64,000 bases of DNA from Enterococcus caccae ATCC BAA-1240 (GCF_000407145.1 NZ_KE136472.1:973658-1037657), one strand, 5' to 3'. Shown: positions 37,474 to 46,852, counted from the stretch's first letter. A program made the numbers and translations. The notes: a model not told the origin generated them from the letters alone.

Positions 37474-40400
37474 TTATTCTTCTTTGTTTTTACGTTTGAA
37501 TGTGAAGAAAGCAAATATACCAAGTAGTAAAGCACCTACCACTCCCCAATTGCTGACAATTTCTCCATTATTAGGAAGATTTTTTTGTGTACCACTTAGG
37601 TTTTTCACCCCTGAACCTCCATTATTACCTGAGTTGTTACCATTACCAGTTCCATTACCGTTTCCATCACCTGGGTCGGCCGGAATTGTAAATAGTGTTG
37701 GTAAACTTGTGTTAAGCGCATCATCAATTGCAACAGCATTTAATTGTTGTAATGGGTTTACAACCTGAGCTGCCAATTTAATTGAGAATTTACCACTGTC
37801 ATCTACTTCTCCAGACCCTACTTCAGTACCAGCAAGGGTTCTAAGTGATATAGAGTCGCCAGGCGTTGCTGTACCAGTTACTGTATAGCCTGTTTGGGAA
37901 TTACCTGACACACCTGTGATGATTGGTGCGACTACTACTACTGGATCTGCCGGTGTGGTAAACGATGTTGCTGGACTTTGATTACCTGCACTATCAGAAT
38001 CTATTGCTCTCAGTTGTTCAAGCTGAGTAGCTGCACCTGCTGGAATCACTACTGAGTAATGTCCACTACTATCTACTTGAGCTGAGCCAATTACGGTTCC
38101 GTTTAGTTTCTTGATTGAAACTGTATCACCTGCAACAGCTGTTCCCGTTACAGTATAACCTGTAGCAGATGTTCCTGTTACACTTGTAACAACTGGTGCT
38201 TGAATTGATACTGAATCGGCTGGTGTCGTAAAGACTGTTCCAGGACTTGTGTTACCGGCCGCATCTTTAGCTGTCGCAGTTAATTGCTCATTTGGTGATG
38301 CTGAGCCTGCTGGAATGGTAACAGTGTAATTGCCACTACTATCTGCTACGCCTGTTCCAATAATTGTTCCGCCTGTGTTTTTAATTTCTACAGTACTTCC
38401 TGCTGGTGCCGTACCTGTTACAGTGTAACCTGTTGTTGAATTGCCCGTTACACTATCAACCGTTGGCGCTGTGACTACCACAGGATCTGCTGGTGTAGTG
38501 AATGGTGTTGCTGAACTTTGGTTATTATCCCCATCTACAGCGATAGCAGAAAGTTGTTGAAGTGGTGATGCTGAGCCTGCTGGAATCACTACTGTGTAAT
38601 TACCACTTGGATCTGCTACAGCAGTTCCAATAATTGTTCCGCCAGTATTTTTCACATCAACTCTATTACCAGCTGTTGCGGTACCTGTTACTGTATACCC
38701 TATTGTTGAGGTACCTGTTACACTATCGACGGTTGGTGCTGCTACTGCTACTGGATCGGCTGGTGTAGTGAATGGTGTTGCTGAACTTTGGTTATTATCC
38801 CCATCTTTTGCTACTGCAGATAATTGTTGACTCGGTGATGCTGAGCCTGCTGGAATCACTACTGTGTAATTGCCACTTGGATCTGCAATCGCTGTTCCGA
38901 TTACTGTTCCACCTGTATTTCTAACTTCAACAGTATTACCTGCTGTTGCCGTACCTGTTACTGTATACCCTGTTGCTCCAGTTCCAGTTACACTATCAAC
39001 CGTTGGTGCTGTAACAACTACTGGATCTGCCGGTGTCGTAAATGATGTCGCTGGACTTTGATTACCGGCCCCATCTTTTGCTGTTGCTGTTAATTGTTCA
39101 TTTGGTGATGCTGAGCCTGCTGGGATGGTAACAGTGTAATTGCCACTTGGATCTGCAACTGCTGTTCCAATTACTGTGCCACCTGTGTTTTTGATCTCTA
39201 CAGTACTTCCTGCTGGCGCCGTACCAGTTACTGTATATCCTGTTGCACCAGTTCCAGTTACACTATCAACTGTCGGAGCTGTAACAACTACTGGATCTGC
39301 TGGTGTTGTAAATGATGTTGCTGGACTTTGATTGCCGGCCCCATCTTTTGCTACTGCAGATAATTGTTGATTTGGTGTTGCTGAGCCTGCTGGTATCACG
39401 ACTGTATAGTTGCCGCTTGGATCTGCAATCGCTGTTCCGATTACTGTTCCACCTGTATTTTTAATTTCTACGGTATTACCTGCTGTCGCTGTACCTGTTA
39501 CTGTGTACCCCGTCGCTGAAGTACCTGTTACACTATCAACCGTTGGTGCTGTAACAACTACCGGATCTGCTGGTGTCGTAAATGATGTCGCTGGACTTTG
39601 ATTGCCGGCCCCATCTTTTGCTGTTGCTGTTAATTGTTCATTTGGTGATGCTGAGCCTGCTGGGATGGTAACAGTGTAATTGCCACTTGGATCTGCAACT
39701 GCTGTTCCAATTATTGTGCCACCTGTGTTTTTGATCTCTACAGTACTTCCTGCTGGTGCCGTACCTGTTACTGTATATCCTGTTGCTCCTGTTCCAGTTA
39801 CGCTATCAACTGTTGGAGCTGTAACAACTACCGGATCTGCTGGTGTTGTAAATGATGTTGCTGGACTTTGATTGCCGGCCCCATCTTTTGCTACTGCAGA
39901 TAATTGTTGACTCGGTGTTGCTAGACCAACTGGAATCGTAACACTGTAATTGCCGCTTGGATCTGCAATCGCTGTTCCGATTACTGTTCCACCTGTATTT
40001 TTAATTTCTACAGTATTACCTGCTGTCGCTGTACCTGTTACTGTATATCCTGTCGCTGAAGTACCCGTTACACTATCAACCGTTGGCGCGGCCACTGCTA
40101 CAGGGTCTGCTGGTGTAGTGAAAGCTGTTGCTGGACTTTGATTGCCGGCTCCATCTTTTGCTACTGCAGATAATTGTTGACTTGGTGTCGCTGAGCCTGC
40201 TGGAATCACGACTGTATAGTTGCCGCTTGGATCTGCAATCGCTGTTCCGATCACTGTTCCGCCTGTATTTCTAATTTCTACTGTGTCTCCAGCTGTCGCT
40301 GTACCCGTCACCGTGTATCCTGTCGCTGAAGTACCCGTTACACTATCAACTGTTGGGGCTGCGACAACGACTGGATCTGCTGGTGTGGTGAAGGCTGTTG

Positions 40401-42483
40401 CTGGACTTTGATTGCCATCAGCGTCTTTTGATATTGCAGATAATTGTTCGTTTGGTGTTGCAGATCCAGCTGGAATAGTCACTGTATAATTACCACTTGG
40501 GTCCACAACAGCCGTTCCGATTATCGTTCCACCTGTATTTTTAATGTCAATAGTATTTCCCGCTGTCGCTGTACCTGTTACTGTATACCCTGTCGCTGAA
40601 GTACCCGTTACACTATCAACCGTTGGTGCCGCAATAACTACTGGATCTGCTGGTGTCGTAAATGGTGTTGGAGTACTTTCAGTTACACCAGATTTTGCAA
40701 CTGCAGTTAGAGACTCGCTTGCTGTTGCTTGACCTTGTGAAATTGGAATACTGAAATTTCCGCTACCGTCCGCCGTGCCCGTTCCGATTACCGTTCCACC
40801 CGCATTGCGAATTTCAACTGTATTTCCTGCTGTTGCTGTACCTGTTACTGTATAACCTGTTGCTGAGGTACCTGTTGTATTGGTTACTACCGGTGGGGCT
40901 ACTACAATTGGATCGGCAGGTGTAGTAAATGCTGTTGGCGTACTCTCATCTGATCCAGATTTTGCAACGGCGTTTAAAGATTCATTTGCTGTTGCCTGAC
41001 CTTGCGGAATTGAAATGCTGAAATTTCCGCTACCGTCTGCTGTACCTGTTCCAATTACTGTTCCACTTGTATTACGAATTTCTACAGTATTACCTGCTGT
41101 CGCTGTACCTGTCACTGTATAGCCAGTAGTTGATGTACCTGTTGTATTGGTTACTACTGGTGGGGCAATCACTACTCCATCTGCTGGTGTGGTAAATGAC
41201 GTTGGCGTACTTTCATCTGATCCAGATTTTGCAACGGCAGTTAATGGCTCACTAGCTGTTGCTTGACCTTGCGGAATTGAAATAGTGAAGTTACCACTAC
41301 CATCCGCCGTACCTGTTCCAATCACAGTTCCACCTGCGTTACGAATTTCAACTGTATTTCCTGCTGTCGCTGTACCTGTCACTGTATAACCTGTTGCTGA
41401 GGTACCTGTTGTATTGGTTACTACTGGTGGGGCTACTACTGCTGTAGTCCCAGCGTAATAAATATCAGATACACCATCAGCAGTAGTGATTAAACTGACA
41501 TCAATAGCATCTGCTTTTATGACCGTACCAACAAATCGTGCATCTAAATTTTGAGCTAAACTTGTTGGGCTAGTAACGGTAGTTGGAATCGTAATTGTTG
41601 TACTGCCTAATACGGATGCATCAGCTAACTGATTAATTCCAGCTCCTCCAACATCTACTAGAGGAAGTGCGACATCAATTGCAGTATCAACAGCACCTTT
41701 TACCGGAAGTAATGCTGCATTGATGGCAGCAGCTACTATGTTACTGGCAATACCACTTCCTGTGGCATTTAAAGCATCAACTGCAGCTTTCAAATCTTGT
41801 AAAATAGTCTTAACATTTTGTGCTATAACTAAACCTAGTCCATCATCGATATCAGCACTAATATATGTGCCATCTGGAGCCAATGTTGCGGTTGACTCAA
41901 ATTGAGCACTGCCGAAATTTTCAAGATTATTTAAAGCATCGATTTTTTGGTTAACTGTTGTTAAATCTAAAGTAACGCCTGTCAAACTTCCTAGTGATCC
42001 ATCAACTATATCGGTTAGTAAAGTTGATAAATTATTAACTGCATCCAGTGTCCCTGCCAAAAAGGTTAAATCATCAATAGTTAATGTAATATTTGTATTA
42101 ATTTGAGTTGGTCCGTTTGTAGCAACATTTCCATTCAATGCATTCGGAATAGCTAAAACTGCTTGTTTTGTTCCGCTAGTAATAACTGAACCACCAACTA
42201 ACTCACTTCCAGAAATCGTAAAATCAACATTATTAGAAGAACCGTCCGCAGACCAGCGATTTACTGTTGTCGTTCCACTGTTATTTGAACTAGTAATATT
42301 AGACAAAATTTCTGCATCTAAAATTGCGGCAGAAGCAGTAATTCCATTTGTTAAGTAAAACGTCAACGGAACGGTCAATGGTGCAATAACTAAACTACTT
42401 GTTAACACTAATGATAATGCACGATACTTATTTTGTTTTTTTGACTTATTAGTGTTTTTTTTGCTCTGTTTGTCATTTTTCAT
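37474..42483 (-). CDS. Cell-wall-anchored surface protein with 14 Ig-like (Big_6-type) repeats
   Basis: A 1669-aa exported protein. Residues 1-52 form a long signal peptide (Lys/Asn-rich, hydrophobic core, ITASA) without a YSIRK motif. Residues 53 to about 350 are a unique, low-Cys domain, probably the ligand-binding head. Fourteen tandem repeats of about 90 residues follow, each with TGYTVTGTA, IGTxxxDxSGNYTV and FTTPADP, like bacterial Ig domains (Big_6). A Gly/Asn-rich linker, the sorting motif LPNNGE, a hydrophobic helix and the tail KRKNKEE end the protein. The sorting motif has Asn where LPXTG has Thr. GAGGAGG is 7 bases before the ATG. Adhesion is likely; the target is unknown. Confidence 0.9.
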   Translation of the reverse strand: MKNDKQSKKNTNKSKKQNKYRALSLVLTSSLVIAPLTVPLTFYLTNGITASAAILDAEILSNITSSNNSGTTTVNRWSADGSSNNVDFTISGSELVGGSVITSGTKQAVLAIPNALNGNVATNGPTQINTNITLTIDDLTFLAGTLDAVNNLSTLLTDIVDGSLGSLTGVTLDLTTVNQKIDALNNLENFGSAQFESTATLAPDGTYISADIDDGLGLVIAQNVKTILQDLKAAVDALNATGSGIASNIVAAAINAALLPVKGAVDTAIDVALPLVDVGGAGINQLADASVLGSTTITIPTTVTSPTSLAQNLDARFVGTVIKADAIDVSLITTADGVSDIYYAGTTAVVAPPVVTNTTGTSATGYTVTGTATAGNTVEIRNAGGTVIGTGTADGSGNFTISIPQGQATASEPLTAVAKSGSDESTPTSFTTPADGVVIAPPVVTNTTGTSTTGYTVTGTATAGNTVEIRNTSGTVIGTGTADGSGNFSISIPQGQATANESLNAVAKSGSDESTPTAFTTPADPIVVAPPVVTNTTGTSATGYTVTGTATAGNTVEIRNAGGTVIGTGTADGSGNFSIPISQGQATASESLTAVAKSGVTESTPTPFTTPADPVVIAAPTVDSVTGTSATGYTVTGTATAGNTIDIKNTGGTIIGTAVVDPSGNYTVTIPAGSATPNEQLSAISKDADGNQSPATAFTTPADPVVVAAPTVDSVTGTSATGYTVTGTATAGDTVEIRNTGGTVIGTAIADPSGNYTVVIPAGSATPSQQLSAVAKDGAGNQSPATAFTTPADPVAVAAPTVDSVTGTSATGYTVTGTATAGNTVEIKNTGGTVIGTAIADPSGNYSVTIPVGLATPSQQLSAVAKDGAGNQSPATSFTTPADPVVVTAPTVDSVTGTGATGYTVTGTAPAGSTVEIKNTGGTIIGTAVADPSGNYTVTIPAGSASPNEQLTATAKDGAGNQSPATSFTTPADPVVVTAPTVDSVTGTSATGYTVTGTATAGNTVEIKNTGGTVIGTAIADPSGNYTVVIPAGSATPNQQLSAVAKDGAGNQSPATSFTTPADPVVVTAPTVDSVTGTGATGYTVTGTAPAGSTVEIKNTGGTVIGTAVADPSGNYTVTIPAGSASPNEQLTATAKDGAGNQSPATSFTTPADPVVVTAPTVDSVTGTGATGYTVTGTATAGNTVEVRNTGGTVIGTAIADPSGNYTVVIPAGSASPSQQLSAVAKDGDNNQSSATPFTTPADPVAVAAPTVDSVTGTSTIGYTVTGTATAGNRVDVKNTGGTIIGTAVADPSGNYTVVIPAGSASPLQQLSAIAVDGDNNQSSATPFTTPADPVVVTAPTVDSVTGNSTTGYTVTGTAPAGSTVEIKNTGGTIIGTGVADSSGNYTVTIPAGSASPNEQLTATAKDAAGNTSPGTVFTTPADSVSIQAPVVTSVTGTSATGYTVTGTAVAGDTVSIKKLNGTVIGSAQVDSSGHYSVVIPAGAATQLEQLRAIDSDSAGNQSPATSFTTPADPVVVVAPIITGVSGNSQTGYTVTGTATPGDSISLRTLAGTEVGSGEVDDSGKFSIKLAAQVVNPLQQLNAVAIDDALNTSLPTLFTIPADPGDGNGNGTGNGNNSGNNGGSGVKNLSGTQKNLPNNGEIVSNWGVVGALLLGIFAFFTFKRKNKEE
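37672..41440 (-). repeat. Fourteen tandem ~270-bp repeats within the surface-protein gene
   Basis: The period is 267-270 bp. The first three copies (5' end of the gene, PPVVTNTTG type) form one subfamily; copies 4-12 (APTVDSVTG type) are very alike, with 7-9 nearly identical; the last two (PVVTSVTG, PIITGVSG) have diverged. Such arrays commonly gain or lose copies by recombination. The copies also create evenly spaced spurious open frames on the + strand. Confidence 0.92.
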
Positions 42484-42899
42484 GATTATCCTCCTCTTGC
42501 ATTTAAATTAATACCACACATAGAACAACTAGAAGCTTGTTACCACTACAAGACACTCTCCTTCCATAAAATTTGAACAACATAAAAATTTAATTAAGCT
42601 TCTACCTTTGGATTTTATAACCTTTATAATATTTTTGGAAATGATATGATTCGTAAATGCTAATTTTTTTCTAATAAAGAGAGAGGAGATGTCATATACA
42701 TAACAAAAAAAACGTTGAAAAAGCTAATTAATAGACTTTTGAAAATACCTATAATTATCTCCCTTATAATTAAAATGAGATGTATTTTCATTTTTAATAT
42801 TAATTGTATAATAACTGATTACTCTATTTTAGATTTGAAAACGCTGTTATTTATTGTTTTGTTTTTATTATAAAATAAATTTAAAAGTAAATAAAAAAT
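42484..42899. other. AT-rich region upstream of the surface-protein gene
   Basis: No convincing gene. A ribosome-binding-site-like GAGAGAGGAG is followed on the + strand by a five-codon frame that ends in TAA (42692-42706), possibly a gene remnant. The surface-protein promoter must lie here but no strong -35/-10 pair is evident. Confidence 0.4.
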
Positions 42900-43100
42900 A
42901 GCTCAATTGCTTTTTATACGTTTATCGATTGTTGATTCACGAATGTTCTTATTCCAAATAACCATTAACAGTCCTATGAAAAATGCATTAGCTACGGTTC
43001 CAATACTGATTTATTTCTTCCCGAATATAAATAGTAAAACTAAAATACCACTAAAGAACGATCAATTCCTTTTTTTGACCTTCAGCGTCTAATCTCGTAT
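42900..43100 (-). pseudogene. Remnant of a small membrane protein
   Basis: Read on the minus strand, one frame gives ILVLLFIFGKK, a TAA, then ISIGTVANAFFIGLLMVIW and a charged tail IRESTIDKRIKSN ending in a stop. This looks like the last helices of a membrane protein broken by a nonsense codon; upstream sequence has further stops. It vaguely resembles YczE-like proteins. A + strand open frame at 42907-43092 is antisense to it and has no ribosome binding site. Confidence 0.4.
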
Positions 43101-43167
43101 CCATTTTACCTATTGATTTTCGCGAAAATACACTTAAAAAGTGAAATACCCTACTTCCGAAACTAAA

Positions 43168-43206
43168 AAAGAGCTGATACATAACTATTTAAGTTATGTA
43201 TCAGTC
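43168..43206 (-). terminator. Terminator of nox
   Basis: CTGATACATAAC pairs with GTTATGTATCAG around a 7-base loop; on the minus strand a T6 run follows. It is about 80 bp past the nox stop. Confidence 0.88.
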
Positions 43207-43283
43207 TCTCAAAATTGGAATAAATGATGGTAAAAAAAGTAGTTCCTTTGGAAATTGCGCTTTTTTACCAACCTCATGGATTA

Positions 43284-44633
43284 TTAATTATTTGCAATAT
43301 CTTTCAACGCGGCTTGTGCTAATAAATTCAAGTAATTCCAAGGACGATCAAAATGTGGTTGGAAGAAGAAATCTGACAATGCCAGATCTTCAACCGTCAT
43401 TTTATTTTGAACAGCTAAAGATAACGTATTTGCTGACTGAGTAATATCATATTTAGACATTAATTGTCCTCCAACAATACGATTTGAATCTTTTTCATAG
43501 ACTAATTCCATCATTACATTTTCAGTTGTCGGCATGAACTCTGGACGATAGTTGTCTTCAAATTGTGTTGCCGCTACATCTAAATTGTTCAATTTTGCAC
43601 TTTCTAAAGTAACACCAGTTGAACCAATTTTCCAACCGAATAAGTACAGACCAGAAGTTCCTTGAGTTCCACGATATGCAAGCTTTTCTTCTGTTAAATT
43701 GTAACCAACTAACATCCCTTGGCGAACAGCGTTGGTAGCTAACGGAATATAATTCGTTGTATTGCTTGGGTTATAGTGTACAACTGCACTATCACCAGCA
43801 GAAAGAATATCAGGATTGCTTGATCTCATATATTTATCAACCACAATCGCACCATTGGGCAACATATCTACTTTATCTTTAAGTAATGTTGTATTTGGGC
43901 TGAAACCAACGCACATAATCACCATGTCTGCATCGAATTCTTGGCTAGGAGTAATTACTTTATTCACATGTCCACTTGCATCAGCTTGAAATTCTTGTAC
44001 ATTTTCACCCAGTGCTAACGTAACTCCTCGATCAACAAGTTCTTTTTCTAAAACATCTGTGAAAGGTTTATCTAAATATTTATTCAAAATACGATCTAAG
44101 CCATCAATCAAGGTAACCTCTTTACCTGATTCAACAAACGCTTCAACTAATTCGATACCAATATACCCGCCGCCGACTACGACAACTTTTTCAGCATCTT
44201 TCGCACGTTCGATTATCACATTTGCTTGATTAAAGTTTTTGCATAATAAAATATTTTCAGCTTCAATCCCTTTGATTGGCGGTATAATTGGCCATGAACC
44301 TGTTGTCATAACTAATTTATCATATGAAACGGTTTCTTCAATACCAGTGCGTAAATCTTTAGCAGTTACTGTTTTATGATCAACATCGATTGTTTCGACT
44401 TCATGTTCCATTTTAACTGTAGCACCTAGAGACGCTAATTCTTCAGGACTAGAATAAAATAAGCTATCAGCCTCCTTGACTACCCCTCCAACATATAGAG
44501 CGATACCGCATGATAGAAACGATACATTATCATTTCGTTCATAAACGATTACCTCCGCATTTGGGTGATTTGTTAAAATACTTTTGACTGCAGCTGTTCC
44601 TGCATGCGTACATCCTACGACTACGACTTTCAT
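43284..44633 (-). CDS. nox: NADH oxidase (water-forming)
   Basis: Reduces oxygen directly to water with two NADH, regenerating NAD+. It has the same fold as NADH peroxidase: FAD motif MKVVVVGCTHAGTAAV with His10, redox Cys42 in SFLSCGI, NAD motif VVVGGGYIGIELVE, and the dimerization domain ending in FFFQPHFDRPWNYLN. From ATG 44633 the product is 449 aa, close to the E. faecalis enzyme; GAAAGAAGGG lies 10 bases upstream. The frame is open further to 44798, but that extension covers the regulatory region and is not expected to be translated. Confidence 0.94.
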   Translation of the reverse strand: MKVVVVGCTHAGTAAVKSILTNHPNAEVIVYERNDNVSFLSCGIALYVGGVVKEADSLFYSSPEELASLGATVKMEHEVETIDVDHKTVTAKDLRTGIEETVSYDKLVMTTGSWPIIPPIKGIEAENILLCKNFNQANVIIERAKDAEKVVVVGGGYIGIELVEAFVESGKEVTLIDGLDRILNKYLDKPFTDVLEKELVDRGVTLALGENVQEFQADASGHVNKVITPSQEFDADMVIMCVGFSPNTTLLKDKVDMLPNGAIVVDKYMRSSNPDILSAGDSAVVHYNPSNTTNYIPLATNAVRQGMLVGYNLTEEKLAYRGTQGTSGLYLFGWKIGSTGVTLESAKLNNLDVAATQFEDNYRPEFMPTTENVMMELVYEKDSNRIVGGQLMSKYDITQSANTLSLAVQNKMTVEDLALSDFFFQPHFDRPWNYLNLLAQAALKDIANN

Positions 44634-44741
44634 TTTGTAAATCCCTTCTTTCAAGTTAAATTTTTCACCATCAAACTTTCTATGAGTCTGGTGGTATAGT
44701 AAAAATATAACAAAGTGAAAGCCCACATTCGAGTTCTTTGC

Positions 44742-44770
44742 TTGTGAATCGCAAAGATATTTTTTCACAA
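44742..44770. promoter_or_regulatory. Widely spaced Rex-like half-sites upstream of nox
   Basis: TTGTGAA (44742-44748) and TTCACAA (44764-44770) are perfect Rex half-sites in the right orientation but 15 rather than 4 bases apart. A TCTTTGC/GCAAAGA hairpin (44735-44757) overlaps the first. The site lies about 110-135 bases upstream of nox. Confidence 0.4.
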
Positions 44771-44841
44771 ACTCCCCTATTTTTAATTCTTTTTTCATCT
44801 AATTAATAAACACATTAGTTATAAACGTTACTTTATCAACA

Positions 44842-44875
44842 AAAAAAGCTGAGAAACTCTAGTTTCTCAGCTTGT
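44842..44875 (-). terminator. Terminator of the perR-ridA unit
   Basis: AAGCTGAGAAA and TTTCTCAGCTT form a perfect stem with a 6-base loop; on the minus strand it ends in seven T residues. Confidence 0.92.
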
Positions 44876-44887
44876 GAAATTAAATTG

Positions 44888-45268
44888 CTATTCAATTATT
44901 TCTGCAATAATTTCTATTTCAATAAGAACATCTTTAGGTAAGCGGGCCACTTCTACTGCAGAACGAGCAGGCAACTGATTGATGAAAGCATCTGCGTAAA
45001 TTCCATTGAAAGTAACAAAATCATCCATATTTTTTAAAAAGCAAGTTGTTTTTACGACATGATCAAAATCACTTCCTGCTTCTTCTAAAATCGCCGCAAT
45101 ATTTTTCAATACTTGTTTTGTTTGCTCTTCTATAGTTGTTCCAACAACTTCCCCTGTTTCAGGGCTTAAAGGAACTTGACCTGAGGCAAATAATAAACCA
45201 TTCACAATGTTTCCTTGCACATAAGGACCAATTGCTTTTGGTGCCTTGTTCGTATTAATTGACTTCAT
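44888..45268 (-). CDS. ridA: RidA-family enamine/imine deaminase
   Basis: Hydrolyses reactive 2-aminoacrylate and related imines formed by PLP enzymes, protecting them from inactivation. The 126-aa product shows the family blocks APKAIGPYVQGNIVNGLLFASGQ at the start, the central EEQTKQVLKNIAAIL, and ARSAVEVARLPKDVLIEIE with the conserved active-site Arg. GAGGAG is 4-5 bases before ATG 45268; an in-frame start at 45280 overlaps it. It follows perR closely and is likely co-transcribed. A cysteine synthase gene lies just upstream of perR. Confidence 0.93.
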   Translation of the reverse strand: MKSINTNKAPKAIGPYVQGNIVNGLLFASGQVPLSPETGEVVGTTIEEQTKQVLKNIAAILEEAGSDFDHVVKTTCFLKNMDDFVTFNGIYADAFINQLPARSAVEVARLPKDVLIEIEIIAEIIE

Positions 45269-45281
45269 TTTACTCCTCATT

Positions 45282-45719
45282 TCAATCTTTTTTTGCTTTT
45301 TGACAGTCTGGACACAAACCGTATAATTCTAATCTATGTTCATTAATTTCAAAACCAGTCAATTTACTTGCTGCCATTTCCACATCTTCCAAACCTGGAT
45401 AATGGAAATCAACAATTTTACCACAATTTTGGCAAATGGCATGATAATGTTTTTTAGAACTAAAATCAAAACGACTAGATGCATCACCGTAACTCATCTC
45501 TTGTACAAAACCAATATCCGTAAACAAACGTAAATTATTATAAACAGTCGCAACACTCATATTCGGAAAACGATCTTCTAATGAACGATAAATTTCATCG
45601 GCAGTTGGATGGCTATGATTCTCAATTAGATATTCTAATATCGCATATCTTTGAGGAGTAATACGAATATTGGCTTCTTTTAATTCTTCAAGTGCATTCT
45701 TTACCAATATGTTATCCAT
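45282..45719 (-). CDS. perR: Peroxide-responsive repressor PerR (Fur family)
   Basis: Metal-dependent repressor that loses DNA binding when peroxide oxidizes its Fe-bound histidines. A winged helix (ITPQRYAILEYLIEN, HPTADEIYRSL, VATVYNNLRLF) is followed by the dimerization domain with HYHAICQNCGKIVDFHYPGLEDVE, nearly the same as in B. subtilis PerR, and a second CPDC pair completing the structural Zn site. The DASSRFDF segment carries the Asp ligand typical of PerR. AGGAGGGG is 7 bases upstream. The nearby nox and npr genes are natural targets. Confidence 0.92.
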   Translation of the reverse strand: MDNILVKNALEELKEANIRITPQRYAILEYLIENHSHPTADEIYRSLEDRFPNMSVATVYNNLRLFTDIGFVQEMSYGDASSRFDFSSKKHYHAICQNCGKIVDFHYPGLEDVEMAASKLTGFEINEHRLELYGLCPDCQKAKKD

Positions 45720-45748
45720 TTGGTTCCCCTCCTAGTCTTCTTTACTAG

Positions 45749-45777
45749 ATGATACTATTTCTAATCTAACTTGACAA
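45749..45777 (-). promoter_or_regulatory. Promoter for perR
   Basis: On the minus strand TTGTCA (complement of 45772-45777), a 17-bp spacer and TATCAT (complement of 45749-45754), 30 bases upstream of perR. No full PerR box was recognised. Confidence 0.65.
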
Positions 45778-45873
45778 GAATAATTACGCAAATAGTAAAA
45801 GAAATACCCAATTTATTTCTACTTTTTGTGAATTATAAATAAATTGTATACTTTTTGTGCATAGATTTGCGCT

Positions 45874-45917
45874 CACAATAAAAAGGAAGCTAAAAAACTA
45901 ACTTCCTCTTTATTGTG
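45874..45917 (-). terminator. Terminator of cysK
   Basis: CACAATAAA-AGGAAG and CTTCCT-TTTATTGTG form a long stem downstream of cysK. Confidence 0.75.
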
Positions 45918-45922
45918 ATATA

Positions 45923-46852
45923 TTATTCTGGAAAATCATACAGAGCTGTTGATAAATAACGTTCTCCATTATCTGGAATAACCGTTAATACTTTTTTCCC
46001 TGTTCCTAATTCTTTTGCTACTTCGATTGCTGCATTAACAGCAGCACCAGCAGATATACCTACCAGCAACCCCTCTTGAACAGCTAATTGACGAGCCGTT
46101 TCCATTGCAGATTCACTAGAAACAGCAAGAATACTTTCATAAATCTCAGTATCTAAAATCTTTGGAATAAAACCTGCCCCAATTCCTTGGATTTTATGAG
46201 GACCTGGAGCACCGCCTTCTAAGACTGGTGATTCTGTTGGTTCAACAGCAATAATTGCAATTTTAGGATAAACGCGTTTTAATTCTTTCCCAACACCAGT
46301 TATGGTGCCGCCTGTACCTACTCCAGCTACAAATGCATCCAATCCACCTGGACCAAAAACATCTTGGATCTCTTTTCCAGTTGTTTTTTCATGCGCTTGA
46401 GGATTAGCGGGATTATCAAATTGCGTTGGCATGAAGTAACCATCTTTTTCAGATAGTTCCGAAGCTTTAGCGATTGCCCCTTTCATCCCTTCTGCTCCTG
46501 GAGTCAGTAATAATTCAGCCCCATATGCCTGCATCAATTTTCTACGTTCGATACTCATGGTATCTGGCATAACAATAACAACTTTGTACCCTTTTGCTGC
46601 CCCAACCATTGCTAAACCAATACCAGTATTTCCACTTGTCGGTTCTATAATGGTGTCACCAACTTTAAGCTGCCCACTTTTCTCAGCATTTTCAATCATA
46701 CTCAAAGCGATTCGGTCTTTTACACTTCCACCTGGATTAAAAAATTCAAGTTTTACAAAAACATCCGCTGCTCCATTGGGAACGATGTCCCCTAATTTTA
46801 CAATCGGTGTTTTGCCAATCAATTCGGTCACAGAATTAAAAATTTGAGTCAT
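45923..46852 (-). CDS. cysK: Cysteine synthase A (O-acetylserine sulfhydrylase)
   Basis: PLP enzyme that makes cysteine from O-acetylserine and sulfide. The PLP lysine lies in [11 protein letters not shown] (about residue 45), the substrate loop is [13 protein letters not shown], and the phosphate-binding loop is [12 protein letters not shown]; 309 aa is typical. The C-terminus DFPE lacks a long extension, so CysK rather than a cystathionine beta-synthase. GGAGG is 8 bases upstream. It stands as its own unit. Confidence 0.95.
   Translation of the reverse strand: MTQIFNSVTELIGKTPIVKLGDIVPNGAADVFVKLEFFNPGGSVKDRIALSMIENAEKSGQLKVGDTIIEPTSGNTGIGLAMVGAAKGYKVVIVMPDTMSIERRKLMQAYGAELLLTPGAEGMKGAIAKASELSEKDGYFMPTQFDNPANPQAHEKTTGKEIQDVFGPGGLDAFVAGVGTGGTITGVGKELKRVYPKIAIIAVEPTESPVLEGGAPGPHKIQGIGAGFIPKILDTEIYESILAVSSESAMETARQLAVQEGLLVGISAGAAVNAAIEVAKELGTGKKVLTVIPDNGERYLSTALYDFPE

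Noticed and set aside
37409-40732. Series of + strand open frames of about 63 codons, spaced 270 bp apart
   Set aside because: They are antisense shadows of the surface-protein repeats, with no ribosome binding sites and the same period as the repeats.
37672-41440. Regularly spaced repeats resembling an array
   Set aside because: The period is about 270 bp, the copies are in frame and coding; this is not a CRISPR array (no short direct repeats with unique spacers).
42834-42849. TTGAAAACGCTGTTAT as a cre site for the surface-protein gene
   Set aside because: The invariant C near the 3' end is missing and the site is about 350 bp from the gene.
42907-43092. 61-codon + strand open frame
   Set aside because: No ribosome binding site, atypical composition, and better explained as antisense to a decayed minus-strand gene.
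44634-44798. 55-residue N-terminal extension of nox
   Set aside because: The extension covers hairpin and Rex-like elements; the conserved protein starts at 44633 with a good ribosome binding site.
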